A DNA stretch of 64,000 bases from Cylindrotheca closterium (taxonomy: Eukaryota > Bacillariophyta > Bacillariophyceae > Bacillariales > Bacillariaceae). The stretch is from positions 1 to 64,000 of the forward strand of contig CAKOGP040000014.1 of NCBI GenBank assembly GCA_933822405.4, in the 5' to 3' direction. Within the stretch, counting starts at the first letter, position 1; every line of letters begins with the position of its first letter. The notes under the pieces are model-generated. The model was not told the origin of the DNA and searched no databases. It saw nothing but the letters and a program-made list of their open reading frames with translations. Positions 44,940 through 54,950 of this stretch are shown piece by piece. The position numbers and the translations under genes are program-made.

Positions 44940-45059
44940 AGAAGAAGGACAAGTTGAAAGTACCGGTAGTTTCGAAGGAACAATCTGGTGTCAGATATAT
45001 TTTTAAATATGCAGCACTTCCGAAAAAATCCGCACCAAATAGTACGCACGAAAAAACAG

Positions 45060-45088
45060 CCAATCAAAACTAGCATAGCATCTGACGT
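45060..45088 (+). promoter_or_regulatory. conserved CCAAT ... TGACGT block, family C gene 3
   Basis: CCAAT at 45060 and TGACGT at 45083, the same 23-bp spacing as at 30516-30544. Just upstream, ACCAAAT followed by TACGCAC is also shared by the two promoters. Confidence 0.6.
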
Positions 45089-45317
45089 TTATTTTGGTCT
45101 GTGATCTTGGCGAATTTCTTTTTACGACAACTCTTAGAGTACACGTAAAAGCCTTAACTAAATATATATAGTTTGTCAAACGTCAAACTGCACCCACACA
45201 ATTGAACATTGCGACCGCGCCATAAAAGGTGAACATCGATCTTTCTTGAAAGGAAAAAAAAATCACCCCCCTCCGACACCAACACACAATTTCCTATATC
45301 TTTCGCTCGTTATCATC

Positions 45318-45782
45318 ATGAATCATCATCTTCACCTCCCAAGCACACAAACAATGCAAAGCCTTAGCAGCACAAGGCCGAAGCAGGGAACTGAAACTCC
45401 TTCCAGCAGGTCAACTTCTTCTGATCCTCTCTTTTGTTCAGGAGCATTCTTCTTGGGAGGAGCACTGGCACCAATGCGAAACGTGACACAAGAATTCGAC
45501 ACCAGGGCCATTTGCATGTCCACAAGTGCAATGCGCGACATTCCAGCGCTAACATGGTGCCCAGAAGAAACAAGCGACAACAGCGACGACGACGAAGAAG
45601 AAATGATTCCCACATTTTCTCTCGTCAGGAGGAAAGAAGAACGTGGTCAACAATGCAATGAAACAGAACAAGATGCTAGTAATATCACCAGGAGCACACC
45701 ATCAAGGTCATTCAAGAAGCTGTCGCTACTCTCTCGGCCCACAGTGTCACCAATCGGCGAGATACTTTTCAAATCAGAATGA
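45318..45782 (+). CDS. small hydrophilic protein, family C member 3
   Basis: The product is 154 aa. The ATG at 45318 was chosen by alignment with member 1. Blocks: MNHHLHLPSTQ, KQGTETPSSRSTSS, APMRNVTQEFDTRAICMSTS followed by AMRDIPALT (nearly identical to member 1), acidic SDDDEEE, MIPTFSLVRRKEER, PSRSFKKL and a final GEILFKSE. It is the closest relative of member 1 despite lying 14.5 kb away. Confidence 0.72.
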   Translation: MNHHLHLPSTQTMQSLSSTRPKQGTETPSSRSTSSDPLFCSGAFFLGGALAPMRNVTQEFDTRAICMSTSAMRDIPALTWCPEETSDNSDDDEEEMIPTFSLVRRKEERGQQCNETEQDASNITRSTPSRSFKKLSLLSRPTVSPIGEILFKSE

Positions 45783-46029
45783 GCACGAGATTCATTCATC
45801 CATGATGGATGTTGGTTGAACAAGAGGTATATCTCTCCGCTCCCAAATGTTCGAAAATTTGAATTCCACTGCACGCTATCATAATGTGTCACAATAAAAA
45901 GCTAAACACGGGTGCATAAGACTAGTGTAAAATTTCAAGACTTTAAAATACAACGTTTGATCATGTAATCTCCTTTCAATTGTACCGCAAGCAGGATTGG
46001 TTTTTGTTCTTCTTTGTTGGCTAATCTCA

Positions 46030-46650
46030 TCACATCTGTGGTGGTAGATCAGCGAGCATGGAGAGATGTCGTTTGTGTTGACATCGTTCCAACTTTTGCT
46101 GTAAGATTCTGTTCTCGATCTCGAGCAATCCAATTTCAGCAGTATAGTATTGTTCCATCTTGGGTTTGGTGACGACATCCTGATGGTAACGAATCTGATT
46201 GTCAAATCGAAGTTGATCCTCCACAACGTCCCGAACTTCTTGTTCCAACTCGCGGCTCTTCATCTCGGTCATTTGTTTTGAAAATTCCATAGCCACAAGC
46301 TGCCTTTGACGACAGCGATGATCCCGTTCCAAATTGATTCGATAGCTTTCCATTTGATCCTGTTTGCACTTTAGCGTGGCAATTTCATGTCTCAAGGCTT
46401 GCACCACTTTGGCGTCGGATGCTGCTCCTGCTGCATGATTATTATTATCAGATGCCCGACGGCGTCGGAACCGTTTCGAATGGATTTGCTTTCGTCTTGA
46501 TTTGAGATCGATTTTTGTATGGCACTGGTTGGACGAAGTGTTGTTCTCGACACTCGAGCAGTCATCCGTATCGGTGCAGGATGACGATGATGATTCTTCT
46601 TCAGCTCTGAGCTGCTTTAACTCCTTCATTTTCTTGATGATGGTATGCAT
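46030..46650 (-). CDS. coiled-coil protein, diverged family B member 5
   Basis: The product is 206 aa. A basic RRR-rich patch (RKQIHSKRFRRRRASDN) precedes a coiled coil with the same order as members 1-2: IATLKCKQDQMESYRINLER, LVAMEFSKQMTEMKSRELEQ, and a terminal LLEIENRILQQKLERC. Member 1 has ITRLKSIQDQMERHQAFLEK, METMELSLEMTESKN-like and LLRLENEILHGKLERC at corresponding places. It lacks the MQN start and the DDSSQVS repeat and lies on the opposite strand. The relationship is inferred from these aligned blocks. A CAA run precedes the start. Confidence 0.72.
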   Translation of the reverse strand: MHTIIKKMKELKQLRAEEESSSSSCTDTDDCSSVENNTSSNQCHTKIDLKSRRKQIHSKRFRRRRASDNNNHAAGAASDAKVVQALRHEIATLKCKQDQMESYRINLERDHRCRQRQLVAMEFSKQMTEMKSRELEQEVRDVVEDQLRFDNQIRYHQDVVTKPKMEQYYTAEIGLLEIENRILQQKLERCQHKRHLSMLADLPPQM

Positions 46651-47435
46651 ATTGAAATATGTTGTTGTTGTTGTTGTTGTTTGTGCCGGTAGAAGTAATA
46701 TTTGTGTGCCGAAAAAAAAGAGACTGGCTGTATGGAACTAAAGGGTACCTGGTACGTTCCAAATGAACCATGTTCAAACCCTCACGATCCTGTTTGACAA
46801 TAACACGTCTGAAACGGCTGATGTTGATGGGGAATATGATCAAACATGATGATGCGGGACTCGATAATGATTCCTTCGATTTGAATTTCTTCTTTCACTG
46901 TGACAAATTTATACTTGTTTCGGTATGGAGATATCAACGTCCTTCACCAAATCATCCATTGCATGCTAATAGGTCTTCATCATTGTCATCGCATTGACAA
47001 ATATTTCAATGCGATGATATGTTTCAACGGTAATTTGGACTGCGATAATGATCCCACTGAAATACAGGAAACTCGCGCGAATCATTGCGCACTCACTGGG
47101 TACAGTTTTTTGAATCAAAAAGCAGCGTTTTGAAAAATACCGTTTTCACGCCGGCCGCGTACTTGGCATGTGATTCCATTATCACAACCATAACAAAAAT
47201 TCACACTGGCAAAATTCGAATTTCAAGTTATAAATTACGGTACAGTAATTGCATTGGATTATTATTCTGTCTCTCATTTGGAGCAAATCCCATTGAGTCT
47301 TCTATCCTTGACAAGCAAGCGTCCGACTATTGTCTATCAGACAAAGTAGAATCAATCAATCATCTATGCCACCAATATCCGCATTCATTCAATTATCCAT
47401 CTTACTCTATCACATCGGAAACTCAGTGTTGAATT
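46651..47435. other. divergent promoter region
   Basis: Lies between the minus-strand coiled-coil gene and the plus-strand acidic-protein gene; no further gene supported. Confidence 0.5.
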
Positions 47436-49895
47436 ATGCAGTCCACTCTTGCACCTCATGTGGACAAGTTCCTGTATAATCCAGAGACTAGTAGTAGTGA
47501 TGGTACAAGCAGTGGTGATGAAACACCCTTTGATTGTGCCATGACAAAAGAGCAGCCAAGAACATCATCATCGTCAACTCCAATCAAGGCGAAGACGCAG
47601 GAAGACAGCAACGATATCAAGAAGATGGTGGATTCGGAATATTCGTATGAAGACGGTCCCTCATTTGACTGTGACGGTCCTCCTCCGAACATGGAAAACG
47701 GAATCAAGGTTGATTTCGGATTGGCTAGCACTGCATTCGGTGTTACTCCCATCAAATCGAACAAAACCGATCATGCTGATCGGGATGATGCCACTGTAAT
47801 GACGGAACCAGTGACACCATCTCCCTTCAAAACGCAATCCTCAAGCAAAAAGTCTATTTCCTCTTCCACGAGACGAAGAAGACAATCGCGCAACGAAGAC
47901 TCGCCTTTTGATGAAATGCCGTTTGATGAAAGTCACGAGGCGTATATCGATAGTCCTTATCGTTTGGATACCATTGTTGCAGCGGCAAACAGGAAAACTG
48001 TTTCGGTCCTAGATCGAATGGAAATGGAACCCGATTTTCCAGAATCGAGACTGCCACCGCGACCCGAGCGTCGACGACGAAAGGACGATTTACATGGTAG
48101 TAATCACAGCGCAAGTACCTGTGAAGACGATGCTGATGCTGACATAGATTACGAAGCCGATGTGGAACGTCCCCAAGGAAACAAGGACTTTGGTGAATAT
48201 CCCTACAGCGACGATGATGATACCATCGGGACTGCGGCATCGGAAAATGTGAATAGTGTGCCAACGGTACGACGACGAAATAATCGCAAGGCCAACATGG
48301 TATTGCCGACCAAGAAGAACAAGCCAAGCAAACCTGCAATTGAAGAATGGTGTCTCAACAATGTATTTGATAATATTGCTACGGACGCTGCCTTGGATGT
48401 TGCCGATTGGTTTGCAGATGGATATGTGGAAGGCAAGAATAATGTCAAGACCCTAGTCTATGATTGTCTTGTTCCAGTGAAGGATGGGCGAGGGTATGTT
48501 GAAGATGGCGAAGAGATGGTTCAGCTCCAGAGATCCACCGATTTGAAATCAGATCTCAGGGTGAAGCTAAATGAGGCGAAAAAGAGTGCCAAGACTATGG
48601 TCGATGACTACGATCTAAGACTGAAGCTAAATGAGGTAAAGGAAAGTGCCAAGACCATGGTTGATGACTGTTTAGTTCCTGGGAAAGAAAACGCGCATGG
48701 TGGACGAGGGTATGCCGGCAGTCATGGTGGCGAAGAGATGGTTCAGCTTCTAAGAACCACAGACGAGAAATCAGATCGGGCAAAGATGGGGGTACCATTG
48801 ACTGAGGAGCCGAAGAAGCCAAAGCGAGTTCCGAGAAAATTGGCACAGAGGGGGAGAAAGTCAAGGAGGAGCATGGATGATATCCAGAACGAACATGACG
48901 AATCATCGACAAACCACTCCGCATTGCGTGCGAAGAAGGCAGGGAGCTTTCGAAATATGGCGCCCAGAAAGGAGATAAAGGCAAGAAGGAGCAGAGAGCA
49001 TCTCGATGATGATGAATCCAACTACTCCTCAATGCGATCGAAGGGCGAGACCCACCATCCAGCAAAAAAGGCTCCAACTGAAAAATCCAATCTTGCAACG
49101 CCCACCATTCTTACACGAACCCGAAGCTTGTTGGAGGATACCCCAACAAAGGTCCCGCTTCCTTTTATTCAGCGTTCTGCTACCGTTGACGATGAAGCAA
49201 TGTTCGCTGGAAATTTGGAGATGAGCCACAGTTTTGATTCCACTTCAACGACAAAAACTGACAACTTTTCCGTACACCACGAGAACAATGAAGCGGAGGA
49301 CGACGATAACGAACATGTCAGCAGCTCGATGAAGGACATCACTGTTGCCAAGCAATCGCCCCCCGACAAGCAAGGTGAAGTTCCAGCGGTAGATGATGAT
49401 GATGACGATGGCAGTGCTTTGGACCAAGCAGCAGAAATGGCGGCTATAGTGAGAACCAAGCCTCTAGTGCCAGTCTTATCACAAGAGAAGCCACCCTCCG
49501 AAGATCTTGTTTCGGAGTCGACAAATGCTACGAAGCAAAATGATCACCCTCTTCGGCAATTCAAAATGCCATTAGGCACTCAAAAAATGACTATGGCTCA
49601 GGCGAAGGAGGTGCTCAAAGCAGCAAAATCCAGTGGTGGCATCCAATCTTATCCAATGTTCCTCGAGATGGAACCAGAATCAAAGTATGCCGATACACCG
49701 CCCAAATCCATTAAGGAATGGCCGCCATCAAATAACAACCACAAGACACAGGCATCCAATCCTCCAAGTGATAGTTCCGAGCCTTCATCACGCACGAAGA
49801 AGTCGAGACCTGTGGATCGATTTGGCTACGCGGCGGCCCTAAAGGACAAATCCAACAACCAAGAGACAGACAAAGCAGGAGAGACGTGGTGGTGA
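47436..49895 (+). CDS. large acidic low-complexity protein (819 aa)
   Basis: The product is 819 aa, single frame, mostly disordered-looking, rich in Asp, Ser and Lys/Arg. DETPFDC and SPFDEMPFDE motifs lie in the first fifth, and YSDDDDTIGT near residue 260. An ordered segment lies near 305-350 (CLNNVFDNIATDAALDVADW). After it, a ~80-residue module is duplicated: DCLVPVKDGRGYVEDGEEMV ... then DCLVPGKENAHGGRGYAG ... GGEEMVQL, with KLNEAKKSAKTMVDD and KLNEVKESAKTMVDD between. A second duplication (RRSMDDIQNEHDESS / RRSREHLDDDESN) follows. The stop overlaps a GTGAGT donor-like sequence at 49892, so a further exon cannot be ruled out. Confidence 0.75.
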   Translation: MQSTLAPHVDKFLYNPETSSSDGTSSGDETPFDCAMTKEQPRTSSSSTPIKAKTQEDSNDIKKMVDSEYSYEDGPSFDCDGPPPNMENGIKVDFGLASTAFGVTPIKSNKTDHADRDDATVMTEPVTPSPFKTQSSSKKSISSSTRRRRQSRNEDSPFDEMPFDESHEAYIDSPYRLDTIVAAANRKTVSVLDRMEMEPDFPESRLPPRPERRRRKDDLHGSNHSASTCEDDADADIDYEADVERPQGNKDFGEYPYSDDDDTIGTAASENVNSVPTVRRRNNRKANMVLPTKKNKPSKPAIEEWCLNNVFDNIATDAALDVADWFADGYVEGKNNVKTLVYDCLVPVKDGRGYVEDGEEMVQLQRSTDLKSDLRVKLNEAKKSAKTMVDDYDLRLKLNEVKESAKTMVDDCLVPGKENAHGGRGYAGSHGGEEMVQLLRTTDEKSDRAKMGVPLTEEPKKPKRVPRKLAQRGRKSRRSMDDIQNEHDESSTNHSALRAKKAGSFRNMAPRKEIKARRSREHLDDDESNYSSMRSKGETHHPAKKAPTEKSNLATPTILTRTRSLLEDTPTKVPLPFIQRSATVDDEAMFAGNLEMSHSFDSTSTTKTDNFSVHHENNEAEDDDNEHVSSSMKDITVAKQSPPDKQGEVPAVDDDDDDGSALDQAAEMAAIVRTKPLVPVLSQEKPPSEDLVSESTNATKQNDHPLRQFKMPLGTQKMTMAQAKEVLKAAKSSGGIQSYPMFLEMEPESKYADTPPKSIKEWPPSNNNHKTQASNPPSDSSEPSSRTKKSRPVDRFGYAAALKDKSNNQETDKAGETWW

Positions 49896-50139
49896 GTATA
49901 ACACTTTGAAACTTTCACCAGCTCTCCTTAGGGTGAAGGAACAATGAAAGGAGTTTGCTCTTCTTCTCTTTTCATAAAAGCAATACCAGTAGCAATTTGT
50001 AATCATAAGCTTGATTGTTGCCAGCCGGAACCATACTGTTCGGGATTAAATTCTACTAAATACTCGAAGTTGTTTTGGCATGTATGATGATTTGAAGACA
50101 ATCTAAGGGTCTATGATTATAATTTTTTTGTGTGAACAA

Positions 50140-50460
50140 CGAGTGCGTGCAACATTCACATTGGAATGATTCCGAAAACAGTTTACCGGTACATATAGTC
50201 ACACCTTAGTGTCAGTCGCACGATAGGAGGAGGACGACTTGATGAAATCCGCAGAGCTTCAGAATATCTTGTGATTGAAAGATGATCCATCATCCATCAT
50301 CCTGGCGTTCTTGTAGAATCATGAAGCGCTGGTAAGCTTCCATGAATCATCGAAGAAATCTACCGTATGAAGATGGTCATCCAAATGAGCTATCGCGCGA
50401 AGCTTCTTGGATCTCACGCCGAGTCATGGTGAATGTTGTTGTGGTTGATGGGTCAGATTG
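50140..50460 (-). pseudogene. broken copy of family D
   Basis: The minus strand reads TMTRREIQEASRDSSFG, a stop, PSSYGRFLR, a stop, then MEAYQRFMILQERQ, matching TRDEIQEAAQRSSFGSSSPR / IIDFLDDEAEANQYFILQR of the intact gene at 52421-52882. DNA similarity continues through 50140-50270 (words around gaatgattcc and gtgtcagtcgcacgat). Stops and indels rule out a full product. Confidence 0.72.
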
Positions 50461-51106
50461 AAAAAATGTGGAATACTGCTTAGTGGCATCTGATGCGCAA
50501 TCTACCGGTGGCATTTTAGAAATTTACATCGCGTGCGAAATGTCGGAATAATGTCGACATCATCGATATATCGTACATGCGTGTTGTATTTTATCATTCG
50601 TTTTGCCCTCAACCGCCGTGGGCATTCTCACTGCTGTGATGTTGTTGGCTTTCTGGTTTTGACGCAAGCACGAACAAGATGTGATATTGTCGATGACGAG
50701 GATGATAAAACTGAATAGTAGTACAAAGTGCCAATTGCTCTCAATTCTGTTTGATGAACGGGACCATTATTGTCATGAGGATTGGGAAGTCTAGAGGCTA
50801 ATCGTGAGGTTCTGCAGCAATGAAGGAAGAAAGCAGGAGTGCGCTCTTCTTCCCTTTAGTTTTTAAGCTAGAACAATTCAATGTTCAAAGTGAAGGCTTT
50901 GGAATGTAAGATGGTATATTCTAAATGTGTATTATACTGATTGTATCAGCAATGAAACAGGTGTGAAAAATGTATGTACGGAATACAAACCAAGGGCGTA
51001 GAAAGAATTGGAGCTTCTTGCTCAAGCATGTATGAGTGAAATTGTAGCCTGCAAATCATCGCCTCGTAGGACGAGTTGACTACAAGAATGCAATGCAAAT
51101 AGCCCT
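50461..51106. other. flank shared with the 54.2-54.95 kb interval
   Basis: Words such as gaatactgcttag, ggctttctggttttgacgca and tgtatcagcaatgaaacag recur in the same order at 54255-54800. This is duplicated non-coding DNA. Confidence 0.75.
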
Positions 51107-51553
51107 TCAAAAAGCTAGGGGGAGCAAAAGACCGCTTGGAATATCTTCCACTTGAATCTCCAGCGTGCATTCTTGATCCGAGTAGACACTGTACTTTATC
51201 TCCCGATCTGATAGTGGTTGGGAAGTACTTGTTTGCTGCCTCGACCGTTGGGTTCTTGTAGCATTATCATTCGCATTGTTGGAATGATTCCAGAGCGAAT
51301 TGGTGCAATCATGCCTTGGTTGCAATAGTAAGAAGGGAGCAGTCGGATCGCTTGACGATGACCTCCTTGTGCTTGAAAGGTGATTTAAGTATCCATACGG
51401 ATTCTGGAGAATGAAGTTCTGGTTAGCTTCCATTTCGTCATCCAAGAAATCCATGATGCCTGTCGGAGATGATCCAAATGAAGCTTCGCGAATCTCGTGC
51501 CGAGTGGGGGATGTTGTTATTGAGGCCGACGGGTAAGGTGGTGTCGATATCAT
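51107..51553 (-). CDS. unknown protein, family D member 1
   Basis: The product is 148 aa. Three blocks are shared by the family: REIREASFGSSPTGIMDFLD followed by DEMEAN..FIL (N-terminal); PRHDCTNSLWNHSN (middle); and LEIQVEDIPSGLLLPLAF at the C-terminus. Linkers are Ser/Thr/Asn-rich and variable. No signal peptide or membrane segment; no known family recognised. The conserved terminal LLLPL(A/D/S)F suggests a functional tail motif. Confidence 0.72.
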   Translation of the reverse strand: MISTPPYPSASITTSPTRHEIREASFGSSPTGIMDFLDDEMEANQNFILQNPYGYLNHLSSTRRSSSSDPTAPFLLLQPRHDCTNSLWNHSNNANDNATRTQRSRQQTSTSQPLSDREIKYSVYSDQECTLEIQVEDIPSGLLLPLAF

Positions 51554-52420
51554 TTTGTTCTCACAAATGAATGATCGAGAAAAAATATGACCGGCATGCT
51601 ATATTGGTACGAAACCGGTGCTCTACACGTATCTTAGCGTCACCAGAATCTAGATAAGAAAGCACATGTCATCAAATTTCATACCCTGGTGGATACGCCT
51701 TTGCCCTTATTTTTGATTGGGTCCCACTCAACTTTGCTAGTAAAATTGAATCGCTCAGCATGAAAAGCCTGCAAAGCCATATCAATCTCAAAAACAAGTT
51801 TCGGATGACATTGGATTACAAGCGGCTTTTCAAACAACCAAATATCTGATCAGAAAATACCAGGGTAAAACGTAAGTGCAAGTTAATTTTAAAAATCCAG
51901 CTACCGCACCACGGTAGATTCGCCTTTTTTAAGGCTCGTGACAGCAACGCAAAAAATCTATTTGGCAGTTTCCCGCCAAAATGTTACCCTATCTTAGGAA
52001 AAAGCTATTCCGTAGGTAGTCGTTCGAAATCTGGTACCGCAAAAACCCACCTATCTAGAAGTAGGCCAGTGGTACGGAAACAAATGAAGTAGGGAGCAAT
52101 GCTAGTTTTGTAGTTCGTAGGTAAAACTCTGATCGACTAGAAGTCTGCTAGACTGTTTGGGAGGAGGAACAAGTCTGATGTTTGAGTCGATCGCGGATTC
52201 TTCGATATCAAGAGGTTTTGCTGGTTTGAAGATTTGTTATTGTATCTCTTTTATAGTCCTACCAGTGTGTATGATAATATCTATATCTCTATGTTTTATT
52301 TATTGATATTGAAGCATGTATAAGAAAGGTGCGGTACGGAGCAATGACGCCGAATAGCCGCATGAGAATCTATATTTCATCGCTGCCTACGATGGGGTGA
52401 ATGCAAGTTTCGATGGCCTT
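51554..52420. other. intergenic within the family-D array
   Basis: No gene seen. Unlike the other intervals, it shows no obvious match to the duplicated flanks. Confidence 0.45.
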
Positions 52421-52882
52421 TCAAAAGTCTAGTGGAAGCAAAAGATTGCTTGGAATCCCTCCCGCTGAAAACTCTAGGGTGGGCTGAGGAGGAGTGAGAT
52501 GTTGGGGAGTGGTTGCTTGTTGTCTTGGCGACACTTGGGTCCGGGAAGGGACACCATTCCCAGCATTCGAATGATTCCAAAGCGAATTTACACAATCGTG
52601 TCTCGGTGTCAATCGTACGATTGGAACAGGAAGATGGCTTGACGGCGACGTCAGTAGAGCTTCTGGTGTTCCTGTGGTGATTGAAAAATGATTGATGGAT
52701 CCATTCAGACGTTGTAGAATGAAGTACTGGTTAGCTTCCGCTTCATCGTCCAAGAAATCTATGATTCCTCTCGGAGATGATGATCCAAATGAGCTTCGTT
52801 GCGCAGCTTCTTGGATCTCATCCCGAGTCGTGACGAATGTTGCTGTAGTTGATGTGTCGGGAGATGTCGAGGAAGTTGCCAT
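52421..52882 (-). CDS. unknown protein, family D member 2
   Basis: The product is 153 aa. Blocks: RDEIQEAAQRSSFGSSSPRG then IIDFLDDEAEANQYFILQRL; PRHDCVNSLWNHSNAGNG; and a C-terminal GGIPSNLLLPLDF. It differs from members 1 and 3 in the last third (Pro/Gln/Thr-rich) and lacks the LEIQVE block. Confidence 0.72.
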   Translation of the reverse strand: MATSSTSPDTSTTATFVTTRDEIQEAAQRSSFGSSSPRGIIDFLDDEAEANQYFILQRLNGSINHFSITTGTPEALLTSPSSHLPVPIVRLTPRHDCVNSLWNHSNAGNGVPSRTQVSPRQQATTPQHLTPPQPTLEFSAGGIPSNLLLPLDF

Positions 52883-53789
52883 CTTGATTTCTCAGTGTGG
52901 AAGAGTCTTGCTGTTATTATGAGCCTCTAGGCAAACGATCAAATGCCACGGTCAAAAGATCTGGGGTTGTAAGGGTAGATTGTGAAGATTCTATCCGGTA
53001 GGAGAATTGGTGCGTTTGACGGCCAAAAAAGTGATGGTGCGTATCAAAAAAAATGTTGACTACTGCTTCTTTGTCTTGGGAACAAATCTGGCGCAACCTT
53101 CGGGACAATTAGAGAATTTATATCGCATACGAATGAATCCTGGGCACAGCTGATGTTGATATGTTATCATTAGTTGCTTGCAAGATAGTATTATATATGG
53201 TATTCTGATGCCACGCTTCTGATTACTTTCATTTTTTACGTAAACAAGAACAAGATAAATATCGATGATAATGATGATGATGACGATGATAAAACCGAAT
53301 GAAAGTTTCCTACTCCTATTTCTGTTCCATGAACGGGACCGACACATATGAATATTCATTATTCTGATCTGACAGTCACATGCGCAGGCATCAATCACTC
53401 TGCGCATGCATCATAAAATTGAAAACCGCAATAACTACACCATCACATTCATCCACCGGAACAGATACTAACCGCACACCTCGTTACGGTCGAAAAACGA
53501 GACCAACAATAAGCATTGGACAAGGACTAGAAACAATCTTCTTGCGCTTCCCCTCCTAAGCTTACGAGGGCCCGAGGCTTTCCCCTTTCGAAGGGATGGT
53601 GAAAGGTTTGCTATTGTGTCCATTTCTCACCAACAGGACTATGTACGATAAAACATATCTAGTATGTTTATATTGGTACTGGCAATGAAGCATTATGCAT
53701 AAGAAATGTGCGAAATACAAAGCTAAATCTATGAATCGTCGCTGGGTATGATGGGATCTTGAATGCAACGAATTAGCATCATGCTGGCC
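52883..53789. other. intergenic within the family-D array
   Basis: 53190-53330 contains a flank related to those at 50580-50770 and 54400-54590 (the ggtattctgatg..cacgcttctg and gaacgggacc words). No gene supported. Confidence 0.55.
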
Positions 53790-54226
53790 TCTCAAAAGTC
53801 TATAGGGGAAACAAATGATTGGTGGGTTGAGAAAGAGTGGTTGGAAAGTGATCGCTTGCGTTGGCTTGTTGGCTCTCTCCTTCTGGAGCGCGTGCAACAT
53901 TCTCGCATTGGAATCATAATATCCAAAACGCTGAGTCAGTCTTCGCACTCGCGCCTTATTGTCTCAATTACTGAATATGATTATCTTGTAATTGAAAGAT
54001 TATCCTCTATGGGTTCCATCATTCTTCAGACGTTATTGTAGAATTATATGAAGTGCTGCTTACCTTGCTTCCATTGCATCATTCGATTCCTCACAAGAGA
54101 TGATGATCCAAATGACCCTTCTTGGCTGGATCTTGATCCAAATGAGCCATCCCGCGAAGCTTCTTGGATCTCTTGCCGGATCGTGGCGAACCGAATGTTG
54201 TTGCTGTTGATGATGGAGGATGCCAT
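53790..54226 (-). pseudogene. broken copy of family D
   Basis: The N-terminal part is readable at 54044-54226 (TIRQEIQEASRDGSFGSRSS, then a duplicated EGSFGSSS and a shifted end). The C-terminal third is decayed in 53790-53960, where DNA words match the intact genes but frames are lost. The middle (fldde/filqr coding DNA) is recognisable only as nucleotides near 54030-54075. Confidence 0.7.
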
Positions 54227-54950
54227 TTTGGTTTTTCAGTACCGGGTAGAAAGAAAAACATGCGGAATACTGCTTAGCGGCATATATATCATTTGAAGTG
54301 CAATCAAAGCGATATCGTTTCCATAGTCCGCTCGCGCTAATTTCAAATTAGAATCTGGCAACCTGCGGACAAGGTGACGTCGATGTGAAGTTTTATTATC
54401 ACTCACCATCTGGTATTCTCACTGACTGTGATGTCACGCTTCTGGTGGCTTTCTGGTTTTGACGCAAGCAAGGGCACGATGTGATACCGGTATTACGGTA
54501 TTATCGATGATGAGGATGAGAAAACAGAATACTAGTACCAGGTACCAATTACTCCCAGCTGTGTTCGATGAATGGGATCATTGCCATGAGGATTGGGGAG
54601 TCTTGAGGCTAACGAAGATGTAGCAATGAAGGAAGGAGTGCGCTCTTCTTCTCTCTTTTGTAAATCATAACTTCTGAGTTGCAAGCTAGAAGAATTTTAC
54701 TCTGCAGGAACTCTGCTGTTCACAGTCGAGGCTTTGGAATGTAAAATGATAACATATATGTTCTAAATGTGTATTATGCTAGTTGTATCAGCAATGAAAC
54801 AGGTGTAAAAAGTGGAGGTACGGATACGGAGCAGGGCCGCAAAACACGTTTGAAGCTTGCCCGAGTACCATGGGTGAAATAATCTACAAATCATCCTCGA
54901 TGCGTAGGATGCGTTGAATGAAATGAAATGGAATGCAATGCAGATAGCTT
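54227..54950. other. flank shared with the 50.46-51.1 kb interval
   Basis: Second copy of the duplicated non-coding flank; it includes one TACCGGTA (54485-54492). Confidence 0.7.
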
